Source: Parachaetomium inaequale
Taxonomy: Eukaryota > Ascomycota > Sordariomycetes > Sordariales > Chaetomiaceae
Direction: 5' to 3'
Length of the DNA stretch: 64,000 bases
Assembly (NCBI GenBank): GCA_033296685.1
Contig: MU854451.1
Coordinates: 27,238 to 91,237 of the forward strand
Shown here: positions 23,488 to 35,228 of the stretch, in pieces
Layout of the letters: each line of letters opens with the position of its first letter
Numbering within the stretch: position 1 is the first letter of the stretch
Notes under the pieces: model-generated
What the model saw: the letters and a program-made list of their open reading frames with translations, nothing else
Databases searched by the model: none
What the model was told of the DNA's origin: nothing
Position numbers and translations under genes: made by a program

Positions 23488-26400
23488 CTAGTTTGTGAAC
23501 CCGTGCCGGCTCATCAACAGCTCGAGTTGATGGGCTACCGCCGCCAAGGACACCTCGTTCGCTTGCCCGGCCTGCTTTTCCCACTTTTGCACTGTCGCCA
23601 TGATGATCCTGGCCTTGACCTTGAAATGGTTGCGGATGACGTCGCCGAAGACAGGGTCATCCTCCCCGGCTGGAATGCGAGGGGCTTGCGGAACCTTGCC
23701 ATCATAGGGGTGGAAAACCGACAAACTCTCTTGCATAAACTCTGACATCGAGTTGCTCGGAAAGCCAGGGGACGCCAGCGCAGTGAGCTTAGCTTTTATG
23801 TTAGCATCCGCCTGGGCCTTTATCGAGGCAAAAGCCGCTTTGCTCTGCTCCATCTCAGTCGTCTTCGACACAGCAGCTGAGTCAACGTGTTCGCCAAAAG
23901 GCGACAGCTGACTTGGCTGAGTTTCGGTTCCCGTCGTGTTGGCCGGGTGGGCATGGGAACAGGCCAAGGACGCAGGCGGCCCCTGAGTTGGTACCACATT
24001 GCTGGGATGAGCATGGGAAGCCGAACTGCCAGGTTGCGCTTTGATTGGGAGCAGGTCGCTCGAATAGGCATGTGAGGTCGTCCAGGTGCCCTGGTGGCCT
24101 GGAACCATCCCCCAGGTCCCGGGTAGGAGATGGTGTTTCGCTGCCGTGGCCAGATGTGCCGGGGTCAACTTGGTCGGATAGTTAAGTGTTGCCATAGGGT
24201 CCGGGTCAGGAGTCGCTCCAGTCGCTTCTTGGATCGACAGCTGTGAAATCTGCGTCTTAGCAGACGATGTGCGGCTTGTTTTGTCGGACTCGGCCCCGCC
24301 CGCGAGCCGCTCGGTCAACCAGGGGAGCATGGCGTATCGGATGGTCAGTTGCTCGATGATCCTGTTGTAGTGCTGGGAGCTGGTGGGGTTATCACGCAAC
24401 TCGTAGCCCGGCTCGTTGTAGTAGGGTTGGTCGTTGAAGATCATGGCTAGACAAACAGGTCAGCACTTGTCCTAGACAACCATTGAGCGTCCTACGGGGC
24501 GGCATACCCTGTATCGAAACCAAGAGCTGCAGGATTGTCGAGCGATCCGGTTCCCAGGGCTGGCCCTGCCACGTTCCCAGCAATGAGAAGCAGACTGTCT
24601 TGGGTGTCAGTGCAACTTGCCCGCAGTTTCGAGGAAAATGGACGGATGAAACATACCTTTCCCGTTAACGTACAGGTTGGGGTTGAAGCGAGCACGTCCG
24701 CCTCCCGTTGTCCGAAAATACATCTTGGGAGGGAATTTCGGGAACTCGCTACCAACAAACATATCGAACTCGAAGAGGCCGTGCTCGTAAGGGGTGTCGG
24801 CGGGGCCAACGATCAAGATCTTGAGCACGTCCACGCGGCTTTCGCCGTGCCGAACGTAGATTCCATCGGGCAGATCGGTGCTCAACGAGGAAACCTGAGC
24901 GAGGAGCTTTCGCATCCGGCCTGGCGCGGGCTTCGAGTTATCCGCTTTTCGGGCTTCCCCCGCATAGCTGGAACTGTTCAGTATCACGTCGTCCGGAACC
25001 TCCTTGACGCAGTTTGCACGGTGCCAATCCGACACCCTCTTGGCAACCTCTTGAGTCGCCGTGTCTTCAGCTGTTTTGTCGGCAGTCGCGCGCATCCCAC
25101 GGGTGGTGACGTTGGCGGTCGGGCGAGAAGACGAGGAAGAAGAGGGTTCGCACGCGTCCTGGGGCTCCTTACGCGGAAGTTGTGCACGGAGGGCCCCGAG
25201 CCCGTCGGCGATGCCACAAATTCTCTCCACGACCGCGAGTAGGTCTCCTTCCCCCTCATCCACATTCATGTTGCTGAGTCGGCGGGATGTCTCGACAAAT
25301 CTGCGACAAGGGACCGCCAGAAGCTCGACAATGGCGGCCAGCGGCTGGGCGGTCTCGTATGCAGCGGTCCCCGCAGAGCCCTGATGCTTGGTGCCCTTAA
25401 GAACCACGTGGGCAAGCTGTTCTGTCGGCGGGAACAGCGTCCTCTCGCGAAGCAGAAGCGGACAGGTGCTGAAATGGCTGGCGACCGTCTCCAAGAAGTC
25501 GAGCACTGTGACGATGGGGCCGCACCGCTCGTTGATCTCCTCGATGGAAGCATGTCTGAGCAACTCCGAGGCGTGCTGCAGCATTGGGCTTCTCCGAATC
25601 ATTTCCGAGACGGTGGGGTTGGGCGAACAGTCGAAGGGGGTAGTTCCCTTGATACCGGAGGGCAAGATCATCGAGAGGGCCTCGAAACGGAGCCTCAAGT
25701 CGTCTGTATCGTCGTCAACGGCCCGCCAAGCTTGGGACTGGCCAGTATTTCTCGCGGCGTCCAAAAGTTCGTCCCCGTATCCCGTGCCCTTGGAAAGATG
25801 CGGCTGCAGATATTTGCTTCTGCTCTTTGCCCCGGATTGTTCCGGTTGTGCAGTGCCTGACGACGATTCCCCTTTCCGTGACTTGGCCCTTTTCTTTGGC
25901 GACGATGGGGTTGCTGAGGGACTTGGCTCGAGACCGCAGAGGAGCGAGAAGACGAGGAACATGCGCCCATGGTCGCAGCACCAGGCGGATTTGAAGTCCT
26001 TTGCCGAAGCCACATTCTTCAACACGGGCACCCAATCGCTTGCGTGGTACTGGCCGCACTCTATGCAAGACCACCCCTTGCACTTGGCACAGAGGAAGAA
26101 CGGGTGTAGATATCCTGCGTCGGTCAGTTCCTGTCGGCCGCGCTGGGAGACTGTCTACATGGAACGTACGTGATTCTTTCAACATCCTCCCGGTCCGTCG
26201 GGTGACCTCGGTGGCGTCCATCTTGATGAGCGTCTTGCACCCGACGCACCGCGTGGCTTGCAGGCGCTTTCGGAACTCGGCAAGGGAGTCGGCATCGCCT
26301 TTGAACTCGAAAGGCTGCTCCCATTCCGGGAAGCCTTCGAGCTCGCGATGAAACTCGTTTTGCAAAAGCTCGGCCATCAGCCGGTCGCTTTCAACCTGTG

Positions 26401-27095
26401 CCGTTTGCTCGTCGTCGATATCCATCGCGTCGGGGAACTGAGGCTTGAATTCCGGGGTCGCTGGGTTCGGCGGCATTGGCGTGTCGCGCGCGTCCTCTGT
26501 CGACAAGTCGATTGGATCTTCCGGGCAAGAGCCCGAGCCTTTGGGGAACGGCCCTGTAAGATCTGGCGTTGATGACAGAATTAGCACTGCCGGCTCCATG
26601 GTCACCACATCTCTCAGCTGGCCGAAAAGGATGGGAAGGGTGATGAATCTGATGGCGGGTCTCGAGGAGGGAATATCACGCACCGATAGGATTGGCTGCT
26701 GAGCCTACTGATCCGTGGTATTCGTCCGACTTGGATGCTTTATCGACACCGCACAACTGGTGCTTCCACGTGGGCGCGGGTGCCGACGGCGATGAAGCGC
26801 TCGCGGTGTTGCCGGGGTTTGGGAATGGGGAAGGAGTCCAATAAGGCGGAAGTGTGACAGCAGATGAAGTCGGGCCGTGCTTGGCCCCTCCCGAGCCTGA
26901 AGCAAGATCAGTCATGGGCTGCGTAGTCTGCAGGCTGCGAAGCTCCATACCTGCAGGCGTGGGCGTCATGGTGCGCTGCTGCTTATTAGACACTTGAGGG
27001 TCCTGGGGTTCGTCGCCCTCGTGGTGGAAGCGGCGCTTCAACATGTCGCGCCACTTTTGGGTTGTGTTTTGAAGTTTTCTTCGCAAAGAGGGCAT
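23488..27095 (-). CDS. Large UBE2O/BIRC6-type ubiquitin-conjugating enzyme
   Basis: Five exons, 26684-27095, 26170-26610, 24657-26114, 24508-24594 and 23488-24446, join in phase to 1118 aa. The E2 core starts near residue 690: LPDGIYVRHGESRVDV, then EFPKFPPKMYFRTTG, RFNPNLYVNGK, and across an intron VCFSLLGTWQGQPW with the catalytic Cys at about 772, then IFNDQPYYNEPGYE. This replaces the classic HPN with FNPN and has the long post-Cys insert seen in UBE2O and BIRC6 rather than in small E2s. Two Cys-rich patches precede it (RCVGCKTL near 262; LCAKCKGWSCIECGQYH near 290), a probable zinc-binding unit. The rest is disordered. It likely acts as a combined E2/E3; targets are unknown. Confidence 0.85.
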
Positions 27096-29130
27096 TGTGG
27101 GGAGAGAGAGATATCGGCCTCGAGGCGAGGCCGGGCGATGCACCAGAGTGCTGTGCCGCGCCCGAGCCGGTGCGTCAAGGTCCGGGACAAGCCCCGAGCG
27201 GAGATGCCGGCGTGGCTGGTGCAGCGAGAGCAAAGAAGCCTAAGCAAGGACCTTTGTGAGCCCCTTTCCTTCGCGCGGCTTCAGGGTGCAAGGATGTCTG
27301 CCCACCAACGTGCAAGAGCCGTTCGGAGCTCTCGGTGTCTTGGCCGGGTCGCAATCAGGGGGTCAGGTCCAAGACTCCAAAGACTCTGTCTCATTTAGGG
27401 CCGAACTGTTGGGCGACAAAGTGCTGTCAACCAGGGCGGAGGCCGATGCAGCCAGGGCTCAGGAGGTGGAATGCGGGACTCGCAGTCGATGATCTGCCGA
27501 TGACGCCCAAAGACCCAACATGTAAGAATAATACGACAGGTTGTGTGGAAATCGCCCAGATCCGGGTAAATCCATCAGGGATAGTTGGAGGTGAATGAGT
27601 TTGCACGAGCGCAGCGTCGGTCGAGCCTTGGTTAGGAAGCAGATTCGCGTGTGCAGCGTGCGGTGTTGGGGTTGCGGTCGGGCTGGTGAGGCTCCGGGAG
27701 GTCACGACTCACGGCAAGTCATGAGGGTCCATGCCTGGACCAGCAAGGGGCTCGACTAGGAAAGAGGAAAGAGGCGTGCGGAGCTTGCCTGCAGCGTGGC
27801 AGCCTGTCAGCCTGGCGAGGGGTTGTGCATGTGGCTGCTAGTGTTCGGTGGAAAGCGCCGTTTGCGCGCTGCTGTGGCATCTGTGGCAGCTGTGGCAGCT
27901 GTGGCAGCTGTGGCTTGGAGCCTTGGAGGGTCGATCCCCGTTTGTTGCTGGTCGGTGACCGAATGGAAATCCAAGACAACCCAGCTTTGATTCACATTGT
28001 TTGGTTTATTTGGTTCAATTGCCAGCAGCGGGGGAGGCACAGCAACGTTTGGCTGGCCTAATTAACAACACGACAGCCAACATTGCAATTGTTACAACTG
28101 CACGCAATGTAAGAAGACGTCCATGCTCAACTTTATCAGACGGTTTCTAGATTTTGATATGCGTCAACCTTCATGAAACGGTATGTAGTTGTGCCGAAAC
28201 ATTCCCTGTCATTCATTGTCACGGAACTCAGGCTCTCATTGTTGAATGGGAACTAATTAGTTATGATAATCCAACATGTGTCTTTTTATTTTCCTTTGAT
28301 TTTGGCTGCATCCTAGGAGTTAGGGAGGCTGGCGAGGCATGCGCCTCAAGCGGTAAGACATTACAATACTCTCATTAAAGAAGCAGATCGTCGATATGGC
28401 AGACTAACCATTTCTCTCGTCCTTTGGCGGATAATTAAACTGAAAAGCTGTGAACTCTTTACCTTGGCGACCTGGGCTCAATCTTGAATGATTACGTACA
28501 TGTAGTAATTGGAAAGCAGCATGTCTACCATGCTCCGGAAATATCAGTGATACTACACCGAGTTATTTTTGCAGCTTTGCTAGAACATCATGAAACCAGG
28601 CTCCGAATTTCCAGAGATGCGGCTGCTATGCAGCTTGTCGTCACGGCCAAATCCGCCATCCCTCGCAACCGCTCTGGTTGTGTGTGTTGCCAGATTGGGC
28701 AAGTGGAGCTCATCACCACGCTGCTCCGACTTGGTTCTTTGACACCACTCCTATCTCCTCCCTACCAACTCGCACTTGTCAAGATATCGACGGTGTTGTT
28801 CTCCTAGCCACCTGAAGGAGATCAAAAAGCCGCGCACGAGTCACTCGACAAAACAAGGTTGATGTCATTCTTGTAGTGGAACGACGCTGGTGGGTCTGTG
28901 GAAAACAAGCATTTGCCAAGACGGACCCCGGCCCATTCCAGATTTGATAAAGCCAGGCTGGACCGAAGGCCGGACATTGACCGGCGGCTGTTTATGGCGG
29001 AGCAGTCGAAGGCTCCATGGGAGCGCGCCGGGAGAAGCGAGTCTCCACGTGGCCAGCCTTCACCCGCGCTCATAGCTCGCCCGGGACGGCAGAGCCAAAG
29101 CCGATGCCAGGATGAAGGCGCGTGCCAAGA
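27096..29130. other. Long intergenic region with a 9-bp minisatellite
   Basis: Left part of the 3-kb divergent region between the E2 gene and the ammonium transporter. CTGTGGCAG-type 9-bp units repeat about 4.5 times at 27872-27915. From about 27,960 to 28,820 the sequence is notably AT-richer. No gene with motifs or splice structure was found. Confidence 0.5.
27872..27915. repeat. Minisatellite, 9-bp unit
   Basis: Tandem copies of CTGTGGCAG; the first copy ends in T and the last is partial. Non-coding context. Confidence 0.8.
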
Positions 29131-29934
29131 GATAACGCGGTGACGAGTGTTCTGTGTTCTTTGAACCTTGCGCCCACTGATAACGAGAGCGAAGCAAAGG
29201 GGCTGAGTCGGTTGCTCGGCACGCAGAGCATACCTATACCGGTGTCCCGTGTTGAGAACCAAACAGGCTTTTGATCTAGGAATTTGAAGAATTTGATCTG
29301 ACGGTCTTGCGAGGATCGAATCTTGGCCGTCCATGCAATGATGCGGGTTGCTGCGAGATAAATTGTCCCGGCCCGGATCCGGGGAGTTGGGACAGATGGA
29401 GCCTGAGCATTTCCTGGAAAGATATAAAAGCTCCAAAGTTCCCAGCACATCTAAGGTACCTAAGCAAACTGAACAGAAAGGACTCGGACGGCTTCGGCTT
29501 CTTATCAGCGCTGAGGGGTCAAACCTTTCAAATGATTGGCCAGAAGAACTGGGCCCACTTACAAACCCCCAATCCCCTTCGCGCTTCAGAACTTCCATTT
29601 TCTCCATTATGCAACCTCCAAGATCGGGCATGACAGGATCATTTAGGTGATGGCGCAACACTCGAGAAATCCCAGCCGCGGCATTCGCGCCCACCGGGAC
29701 TATTCGCATCAACGAAGCGACCGATTTTCGGATTTCGAGCGGGAGCTAGGGAAACTTCCCTGCCAAATCGGGCTGAACCGGCATGTTCTTGACCCCCACC
29801 AATCCTTCAGCGCTTCCACAACCACAACCGGGCACCTTATCAGCGGCCCCACCCAACCTGTTGAAGTTGGCTGCCGGCCAAGAAAGAACTCCCGGAACGG
29901 AATCAATGGGCTGATAATAGTCGATGGTCTTATC
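29131..29934. promoter_or_regulatory. Cluster of GATA motifs upstream of the ammonium transporter
   Basis: GATAA cores, counting both orientations, lie at 29131, 29179, 29357, 29512-29516, 29837-29841, 29913 and 29930-29934. The last four fall within about 650 bp of the start codon at 30157. Fungal nitrogen regulators of the AreA/NIT2 GATA family bind HGATAR sites, often in pairs, upstream of ammonium transporter and nitrate genes. The motif positions are seen directly; regulation by AreA is inferred from the gene downstream. Confidence 0.6.
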
Positions 29935-30156
29935 AGTCTGCAGCATGGCCGACGAGGGTAGCTCCCCGGAGCAAGCTGAGCTCCCGGCCATGGGAGCTGC
30001 CGGCTTATTTGACGCGGCTGGCCCCTCGCAGGTTGGGACGAACCACTCCTCAGTGTAACTACATGAACCGCTCTCGATTATTCCGAGGCCTACCCAAGCA
30101 CCAGCAGAGTCCATTTGTTGACCTGAGCGTCCCTGGGACACTTCTCCGCTCTCGCC

Positions 30157-31747
30157 ATGTCCGCCGGGCCCCTGACCGAGTATGGCGGCGTCACAGGCGT
30201 TGCCGACAGCGGCGGTGATTCCGTGACCGAAGACCTCAACATCTACTACTCGGTAAGGTCAAACAGTAGACCGGCCCGTTCTCCCTGTCACTAACATTGC
30301 CCACAGGCCGGTGACTTCGCCTGGATCATAACATCCTCAGCCCTCGTGCTGCTCATGGTCCCGGGCGTCGGCTTCTTCTACAGCGGCTTGGCACGCCGCA
30401 AGTCAGCGCTGGCCCTGATCTGGCTGTCCCTGATATCCATAGCCATCGTCGGCTTCCAGTGGTTCTTCTGGGGCTACTCGCTCACCTTCTCCCACACCGG
30501 CAGCGCCTACATCGGCGACCTCAGCAACTTTGGCCTGATGAAGGTCCTCGGCCAGCCCAGCGTCGGCAGCACCAAGCTCCCCGACATCCTCTTCTGCCTG
30601 TACCAGGGCATGTTTGCCGCCATCACGTCCGTGCCCCCTCCAACCCGGCATTGAAACATGAGATATTAACCTCCCCGCAGCCCCGCCCTCGCCATCGGCG
30701 CCGCCGCCGACCGCGGCCGCATGCTCCCGTGCGTCGTCTTCATCTTCATCTGGGCCACCATCGTCTACGACCCGATCGCCTACTGGACCTGGAACGCCAA
30801 CGGCTGGTCCTTCAAGATGGGCGGCCTCGACTTCGCGGGCGGCACCCCCGTGCACATCAGCTCGGGCGCCGCCGCCCTCGCCTACTCGCTCATGCTCGGC
30901 AAGCGCACGGGATACACCAAGGTCAACGGCCTGCCGTACCGCCCGCACAACGTCACGCACGTCGTGCTGGGAACCGTCTTCCTCTGGGTCGGCTGGTTCG
31001 GCTTCAACGGCGGCAGCGCCCTGGCCGCCAACACGCGCGCCGTTATGGCCTGCGTCGTCACGCACATTGCCGCGTGCGTCGGCGGCTTCACGTGGTGTCT
31101 GCTCGACTACCGGTTGGAGAGGAAGTGGAGCACGGTCGGGTTCTGCAGCGGTGTCATTTCGGGTCTGGTCGCCATCACGCCCGCCGCGGGCTACGTCCCG
31201 CCGTGGTCGGCCGTCGTTTTCGGTGTTGTCGGCGGTGTTGTGTGCAACTTTGCCACCAAGCTCAAGTTTGTGTTGGGTGTCGACGACGCGCTCGACATTT
31301 TTGCCGAGCACGGCGTGGGCGGTATCGTTGGCAACCTGCTGACGGGCCTGTTTGCTGCGTAAGTTGAAGTCAACATCTCCGTTCATCAAACCCCAAGCTG
31401 ACCGTCCCAGCGACTACATCGCCCACCTCGACGGCTTCACCAAGATCCCCGGCGGCTGGGTCAACCAGAACTACGTCCAGCTCGGCTACCAGCTCGCCGA
31501 CAGCGTCGCCGGCTTCTCGTACTCGTTCGTCATGACCTGTGTCATTTTGTTTCTTATGAACTTCGTCCCGGGCCTGTCGCTGCGCGTGAGTGCCGAGGAG
31601 GAGGAGATTGGCCTCGACGACGGCGAGCTCGGCGAGTTTGCCTACGACTACGTCGAGATTACTCGCCACATTGACGGTGCCATGACGGGCATGTCGGGAA
31701 GCCCGAGTCACAGTATCAAGGGGCATATTCCGGAGAAGACTGCCTGA
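30157..31747 (+). CDS. MEP2: Ammonium transporter (Amt/Mep/Rh family)
   Basis: Four exons, 30157-30252, 30307-30626, 30681-31358 and 31411-31747, join to 476 aa. The hydrophobic profile fits eleven helices. Signatures: VPGVGFFYSGLARRKSAL in helix 1, WFFWGYSLTFS, ITPALAIGAAADRGRM, and the twin pore histidines at His197 (GGTPVHISSG) and His349 (DIFAEHGVGGIVGN). Yeast Mep2 keeps both histidines while Mep1/Mep3 replace the first with Glu, so this copy is Mep2-like, a high-affinity type that in some fungi also signals filamentous growth. The C-terminal cytosolic tail (DYVEITRHIDG) is the conserved gating segment. The upstream GATA cluster suggests induction under nitrogen limitation. The symbol marks the class rather than proven orthology. 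Confidence 0.93.
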
Positions 31748-32086
31748 GGGTTGGTGGTAATGGGATTTGGACCCGGAAAGCGGTGCTTTGCTTGGATATG
31801 ACGTACTTTGCTTTAATTCTGATTGTTTTCATCTTAATACATACGCCAGATATCCATCTAACTGGTTGATGTTCAGTGATCCTGCCGGCAGGATGTGAGT
31901 CCTTGCTTGGCTTGGCCAGGCCCTCGTCTCATTCGAGTTCCGGTTTCGTCCGCTTCTTTCTGTACTACGTTGACGCTTGCTTATTGATCTGAATGAATGA
32001 AACCAGCAAAAAGGTGGGTGGATGGCCAGCGAGCATCGTAACAAACACCATCCATCCCAATCAGTAAAAGTGGATGCTCTGGCGGC
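31748..32086. other. 3' flank between the transporter and the tRNA gene
   Basis: No supported gene. The tRNA terminator lies at the right edge. Confidence 0.4.
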
Positions 32087-32090
32087 AAAA
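32087..32090 (-). terminator. RNA polymerase III terminator
   Basis: A TTTT run on the minus strand four bases after the tRNA discriminator base. Confidence 0.75.
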
Positions 32091-32094
32091 GGAA

Positions 32095-32198
32095 TGGGAA
32101 CTGTGAGGCTCGAACTCACGACCTCAGGATTGTTTCGATTTGACACCGAATCATACGGTTGTATGAGACCTGCGCTCTTCCAACTGAGCCAAGCTCCC
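32095..32198 (-). tRNA. Elongator tRNA-Met (CAU) with intron
   Basis: The minus strand folds as a full tRNA. The acceptor stem GGGAGCU pairs with AGUUCCC, allowing one G-U; the discriminator is A. The D-arm begins GCUCAGUUGGAAGAGC and the T-arm includes GAGUUCGAGCCUC. The anticodon CAT is at 32163-32165 (plus-strand ATG). The loop CUCAUAA and the U-U mismatch closing the anticodon stem match eukaryotic elongator tRNA-Met. A 31-nt intron occupies 32131-32161, directly 3' of position 37, the canonical site removed by the tRNA splicing endonuclease. Isoleucine tRNAs read by modified CAU are bacterial or organellar and do not fit this body. Confidence 0.93.
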
Positions 32199-32538
32199 TG
32201 AAAGCGATAGAATCAGTTTTCCGGGAACCACCCTATGAGTTCTCATTGTGCAAACCTGGCCAGATGTGCAATGACGACATCGGCTCCTTCGCGGGACAAC
32301 AGCAATCGTCGAATACAAGAACAAGGACCAAAGACGTCATGACAGCTGAAAGCGATGAATCGGACTTTAACGCTGAGCTGCTCCAATGCATTGGGTCGTT
32401 TGTTGCATGTTCATCACGTCGCATCAAGCCCCCAACCAGCTTGAAGCAAATCTGACTCGGAACACTTACACGTTCGGATCGACACATGCACTCCACCGAC
32501 ACCATCAAGGTACTCCACTGTATCTAGACGCCAGCACC

Positions 32539-32852
32539 ATGGATTCCGCGGGCGCAAAGTCGGTCATGTCGAACGACATGAAGGAGCTCACCGAGGGCAA
32601 GGAGACCATCACCAGCCAGATCCGGGGCCACAAGGCCAACCTTCCCAACCCGAGTGAGTCTGCGATACCCTGTAGTTGCTTGGGGGAGGTTATCACTGAC
32701 AGCACCTAGCTACGAGCGAGGAGTCCAAGAAGAACAGCAAGGGGGTCTTGAAGGAACTCGGAGGCGACGACACCATCGAGGCGCACCGCAACAAGCCCAT
32801 CAGCAAGGATGCCGCCGGGAACTTGTACGGGAGCCGGGCTGCTGCCGGCTGA
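32539..32852 (+). CDS. Con-6-like conidiation protein
   Basis: Two exons, 32539-32653 and 32710-32852 (GTGAGT donor, CCTAG acceptor), giving 85 aa. The joined region reads IRGHKANLPNPTTSEESKKN followed by SKGVLKELGG, which is the Con-6 repeat signature (GHKATLxNPxxSEEAKxxS). Con-6 proteins of Neurospora accumulate during conidiation and are small, hydrophilic and probably disordered; their biochemical role is unknown. One repeat is visible instead of the usual two. The splice falls inside the repeat and restores it, which supports the model. Confidence 0.82.
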
Positions 32853-33140
32853 GTGTTACCGAAACTGAGCTTTCCGTGGTCAAGATTTCGGTTTCATGGT
32901 TGTGGTGTTCTGCGCTGGGTTTAATGGCCGGGATATCTAGGGATCAGTTGTTTTCGCTGCTATTCGGAGCGTACCGGAGTGTGGTCTAGTTTTCTTATTT
33001 TGAGTTGCGTTTTCTTTTCCCTGCCAAAATCATTTCCGTTCGTATCGTCAGAACAAGAAAGTCATTCTTCCCTGCAGCCGTTCCTCTAGGGGTCCTCGCT
33101 CGCCTGAGCATCATCACACAAGATAAGACTTGTCCAACGC

Positions 33141-33917
33141 CTACTCATGAAGCCACTGCCGGAACCAAGCAACGGCCGCATCCTTCCCCCGGACCATGGC
33201 CTCCCGCTCCCCCTTATGAGTCGCATCCCCCCGCGTCAAGCACCCGTGCATGACCCCCGGCAAGTGCTGGTAATCAAACGAAATCCCCTTCTTCTGCAGC
33301 GCCGAAAACGTAAACAGCTTCATCTCCGCCGTGAACGTGATATCCAACTCGGGCGCGAGCAGCTGCGCCGGCACGGCCACCTCCTCGACATCCTTCTCGG
33401 TCAACCACGTCGGATGCCCCGCCGAAATACAATCCACCAACCCCTTCCCACCGCCCTCCTGCGCAAACTCATGCGCCCCGAGCCGAAACACAGCCCACCC
33501 GCCAAAGCAGAACCCAATCGCCCCGATCTTGTCGTACTCCCCGGACGCGCGCAGCGCCCGCGCGAAAGCGACAATCTCGGGCTCGCGCACCTCGCGGTTG
33601 TTGCGCGCGGTCCAGGCCGGCAGGTCGATCTCGTCGAAGCGGCCGGCGAGGACGGGCTCGAAGGGGACGACCTCGCCGCCGAAGAAGTCGGGCAGGTAGA
33701 CGGTCGCGTCGGCCTCGCGCGCGTAGGCGTCGGCGAGGAGGCGCGCGTTGGGGAACGTCCAGCCGAGGAGGTCGTGGATGAGGAGGATCGCGGCGCGCGA
33801 GGTTGAGGTGGGGGCGGGGTTGGCGACGTAGACTGGGTTGGGCGCGCCGGCGAGCGTGGTGACGGTGCCTGTGGGCGTGCCCTCCCAGAGGGTGGAGCGG
33901 AGGCAGCAGGTCGACAT
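33141..33917 (-). CDS. Dienelactone hydrolase family protein
   Basis: Single exon, 258 aa, an alpha/beta-hydrolase of the usual size for the family. The nucleophile elbow GFCFGG carries Cys137. Asp192 in APELDITFT and His224 in PGVMHGC complete the Cys-Asp-His triad of dienelactone hydrolases. The oxyanion region is HDLLGW (residues 48-53). Bacterial members open dienelactone in chloroaromatic degradation; fungal members are mostly uncharacterised cytosolic hydrolases. No aromatic-degradation genes adjoin it. The ATG at 33917 gives the full N-terminal strand and was preferred. Confidence 0.9.
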   Translation of the reverse strand: MSTCCLRSTLWEGTPTGTVTTLAGAPNPVYVANPAPTSTSRAAILLIHDLLGWTFPNARLLADAYAREADATVYLPDFFGGEVVPFEPVLAGRFDEIDLPAWTARNNREVREPEIVAFARALRASGEYDKIGAIGFCFGGWAVFRLGAHEFAQEGGGKGLVDCISAGHPTWLTEKDVEEVAVPAQLLAPELDITFTAEMKLFTFSALQKKGISFDYQHLPGVMHGCLTRGDATHKGEREAMVRGKDAAVAWFRQWLHE

Positions 33918-35228
33918 GGTGGTGGTTGTTGGAGGAGGGTGGCTTGATTTATGGAGGGGCTGGGATGATGATAGTATCAGAGTGTCTGTTGTGGTGATGG
34001 GCTGCTAAGGTTGAGGGGTTGGCGGGGTGTTGGGGAGGCTATGGATTTAAGCAACGTCAGCACCGCCCCCAATCCACGGCTCGCTTGCGATACTAACAGT
34101 TGGATGGTAGGTTGAACCATCGGATTTAAGCGGCGTTGCTCTGCGTCCGATGTCTGCTTGCAGCTCGGACACGGCAAACAATCTGACCGGTCGGCGGTCG
34201 GCGACAAGTCAGGTCAAAGCCGTCACGGGTTCTTCCTCATTGAGTGGTAGACGACTGGGTCCTGTATCGGATGCGATGGCATGTATGGGCACCCTTCTGG
34301 CGTGACGCGTCTGAACGGGGGTAATTCTGCTGCAAGAATGTCTGGAATGATCGCCAGCTCTTCCGGAGCAACTTGAAAGCGAAGGCGCGAGGATGACCAT
34401 GGGATCATCAGGACCCACCCAGTGACGGGCTCGAACGTTAAAGGAAGCCAGGAGCAAAATTAATTGCTTGGGAGGAACAAGACAGGGTGGATGGTCGCGT
34501 CGGGCTTGGGCGATGCTGCAATTCCGAGTGAAGTGAAATGCAGTCGGGGAAACTTCCAAGTTGCCGAATCTTCCAACGCGTATCCATCGAAATCTGGAAA
34601 CTATTCCTTCAACCTAAAAATGGGCATCAAGCAACCGATGCGAGAAACTGCTTCTTCCCCGTGACGCCACTCAGGCGACATCTGTTGACAGCAAAAACTG
34701 CGGCCGGAACGGCCCCGAAGGACAATTCATGACGGCTAGCAGCACGATGTACAATGCAGGCTCTCCGCCATACGGCAGGGTTTTCTTGATCTCCCTGCAG
34801 CCAACCAAGGTAAGTATGAAGAAGAAAAGAGAAGAGGAGGAAGTTTGGGTGCCAGGCCCGGGATTTATAGACGGCTGGCAGTCATGTGCAAGCATCTGCA
34901 ATTTCCAGACATGCCCCACAGTTCGCTCGCCAGCAGTTGCCAACTTGGTTTAGTTATTTACCCAAGGACGCGTCACCTCGGAAAGGTGTCAAGACTCGAG
35001 GCTGCCTCAAGGCTCTCTGTCGGGCAACCAACTTCCCATGATTCTTCGATATGCAAATTTGTGGCTGCTTACTGGCTTCTTACAAAATCTTGACACTAAC
35101 TGAACAGAATCACGACAAATCTGGTACCCGGCAGGCCCAGGGTCTCGACTCGTCCTGCACGCTGCAAGCTGTACCAAAACGGCGCAGTCTCACCGTCTCA
35201 CCACCCCCCGGCCCCCATCCCACTAACC
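33918..35228. other. 1.3-kb intergenic region
   Basis: Promoter of the dienelactone hydrolase gene and 3' flank of the secreted protein gene. Short open frames only, without motifs or plausible splice partners. Confidence 0.4.

Noticed and set aside
28822..29712. 296-codon minus-strand open frame
   Set aside because: No motif and composition unlike coding exons; it overlaps the GATA-rich promoter of the ammonium transporter.
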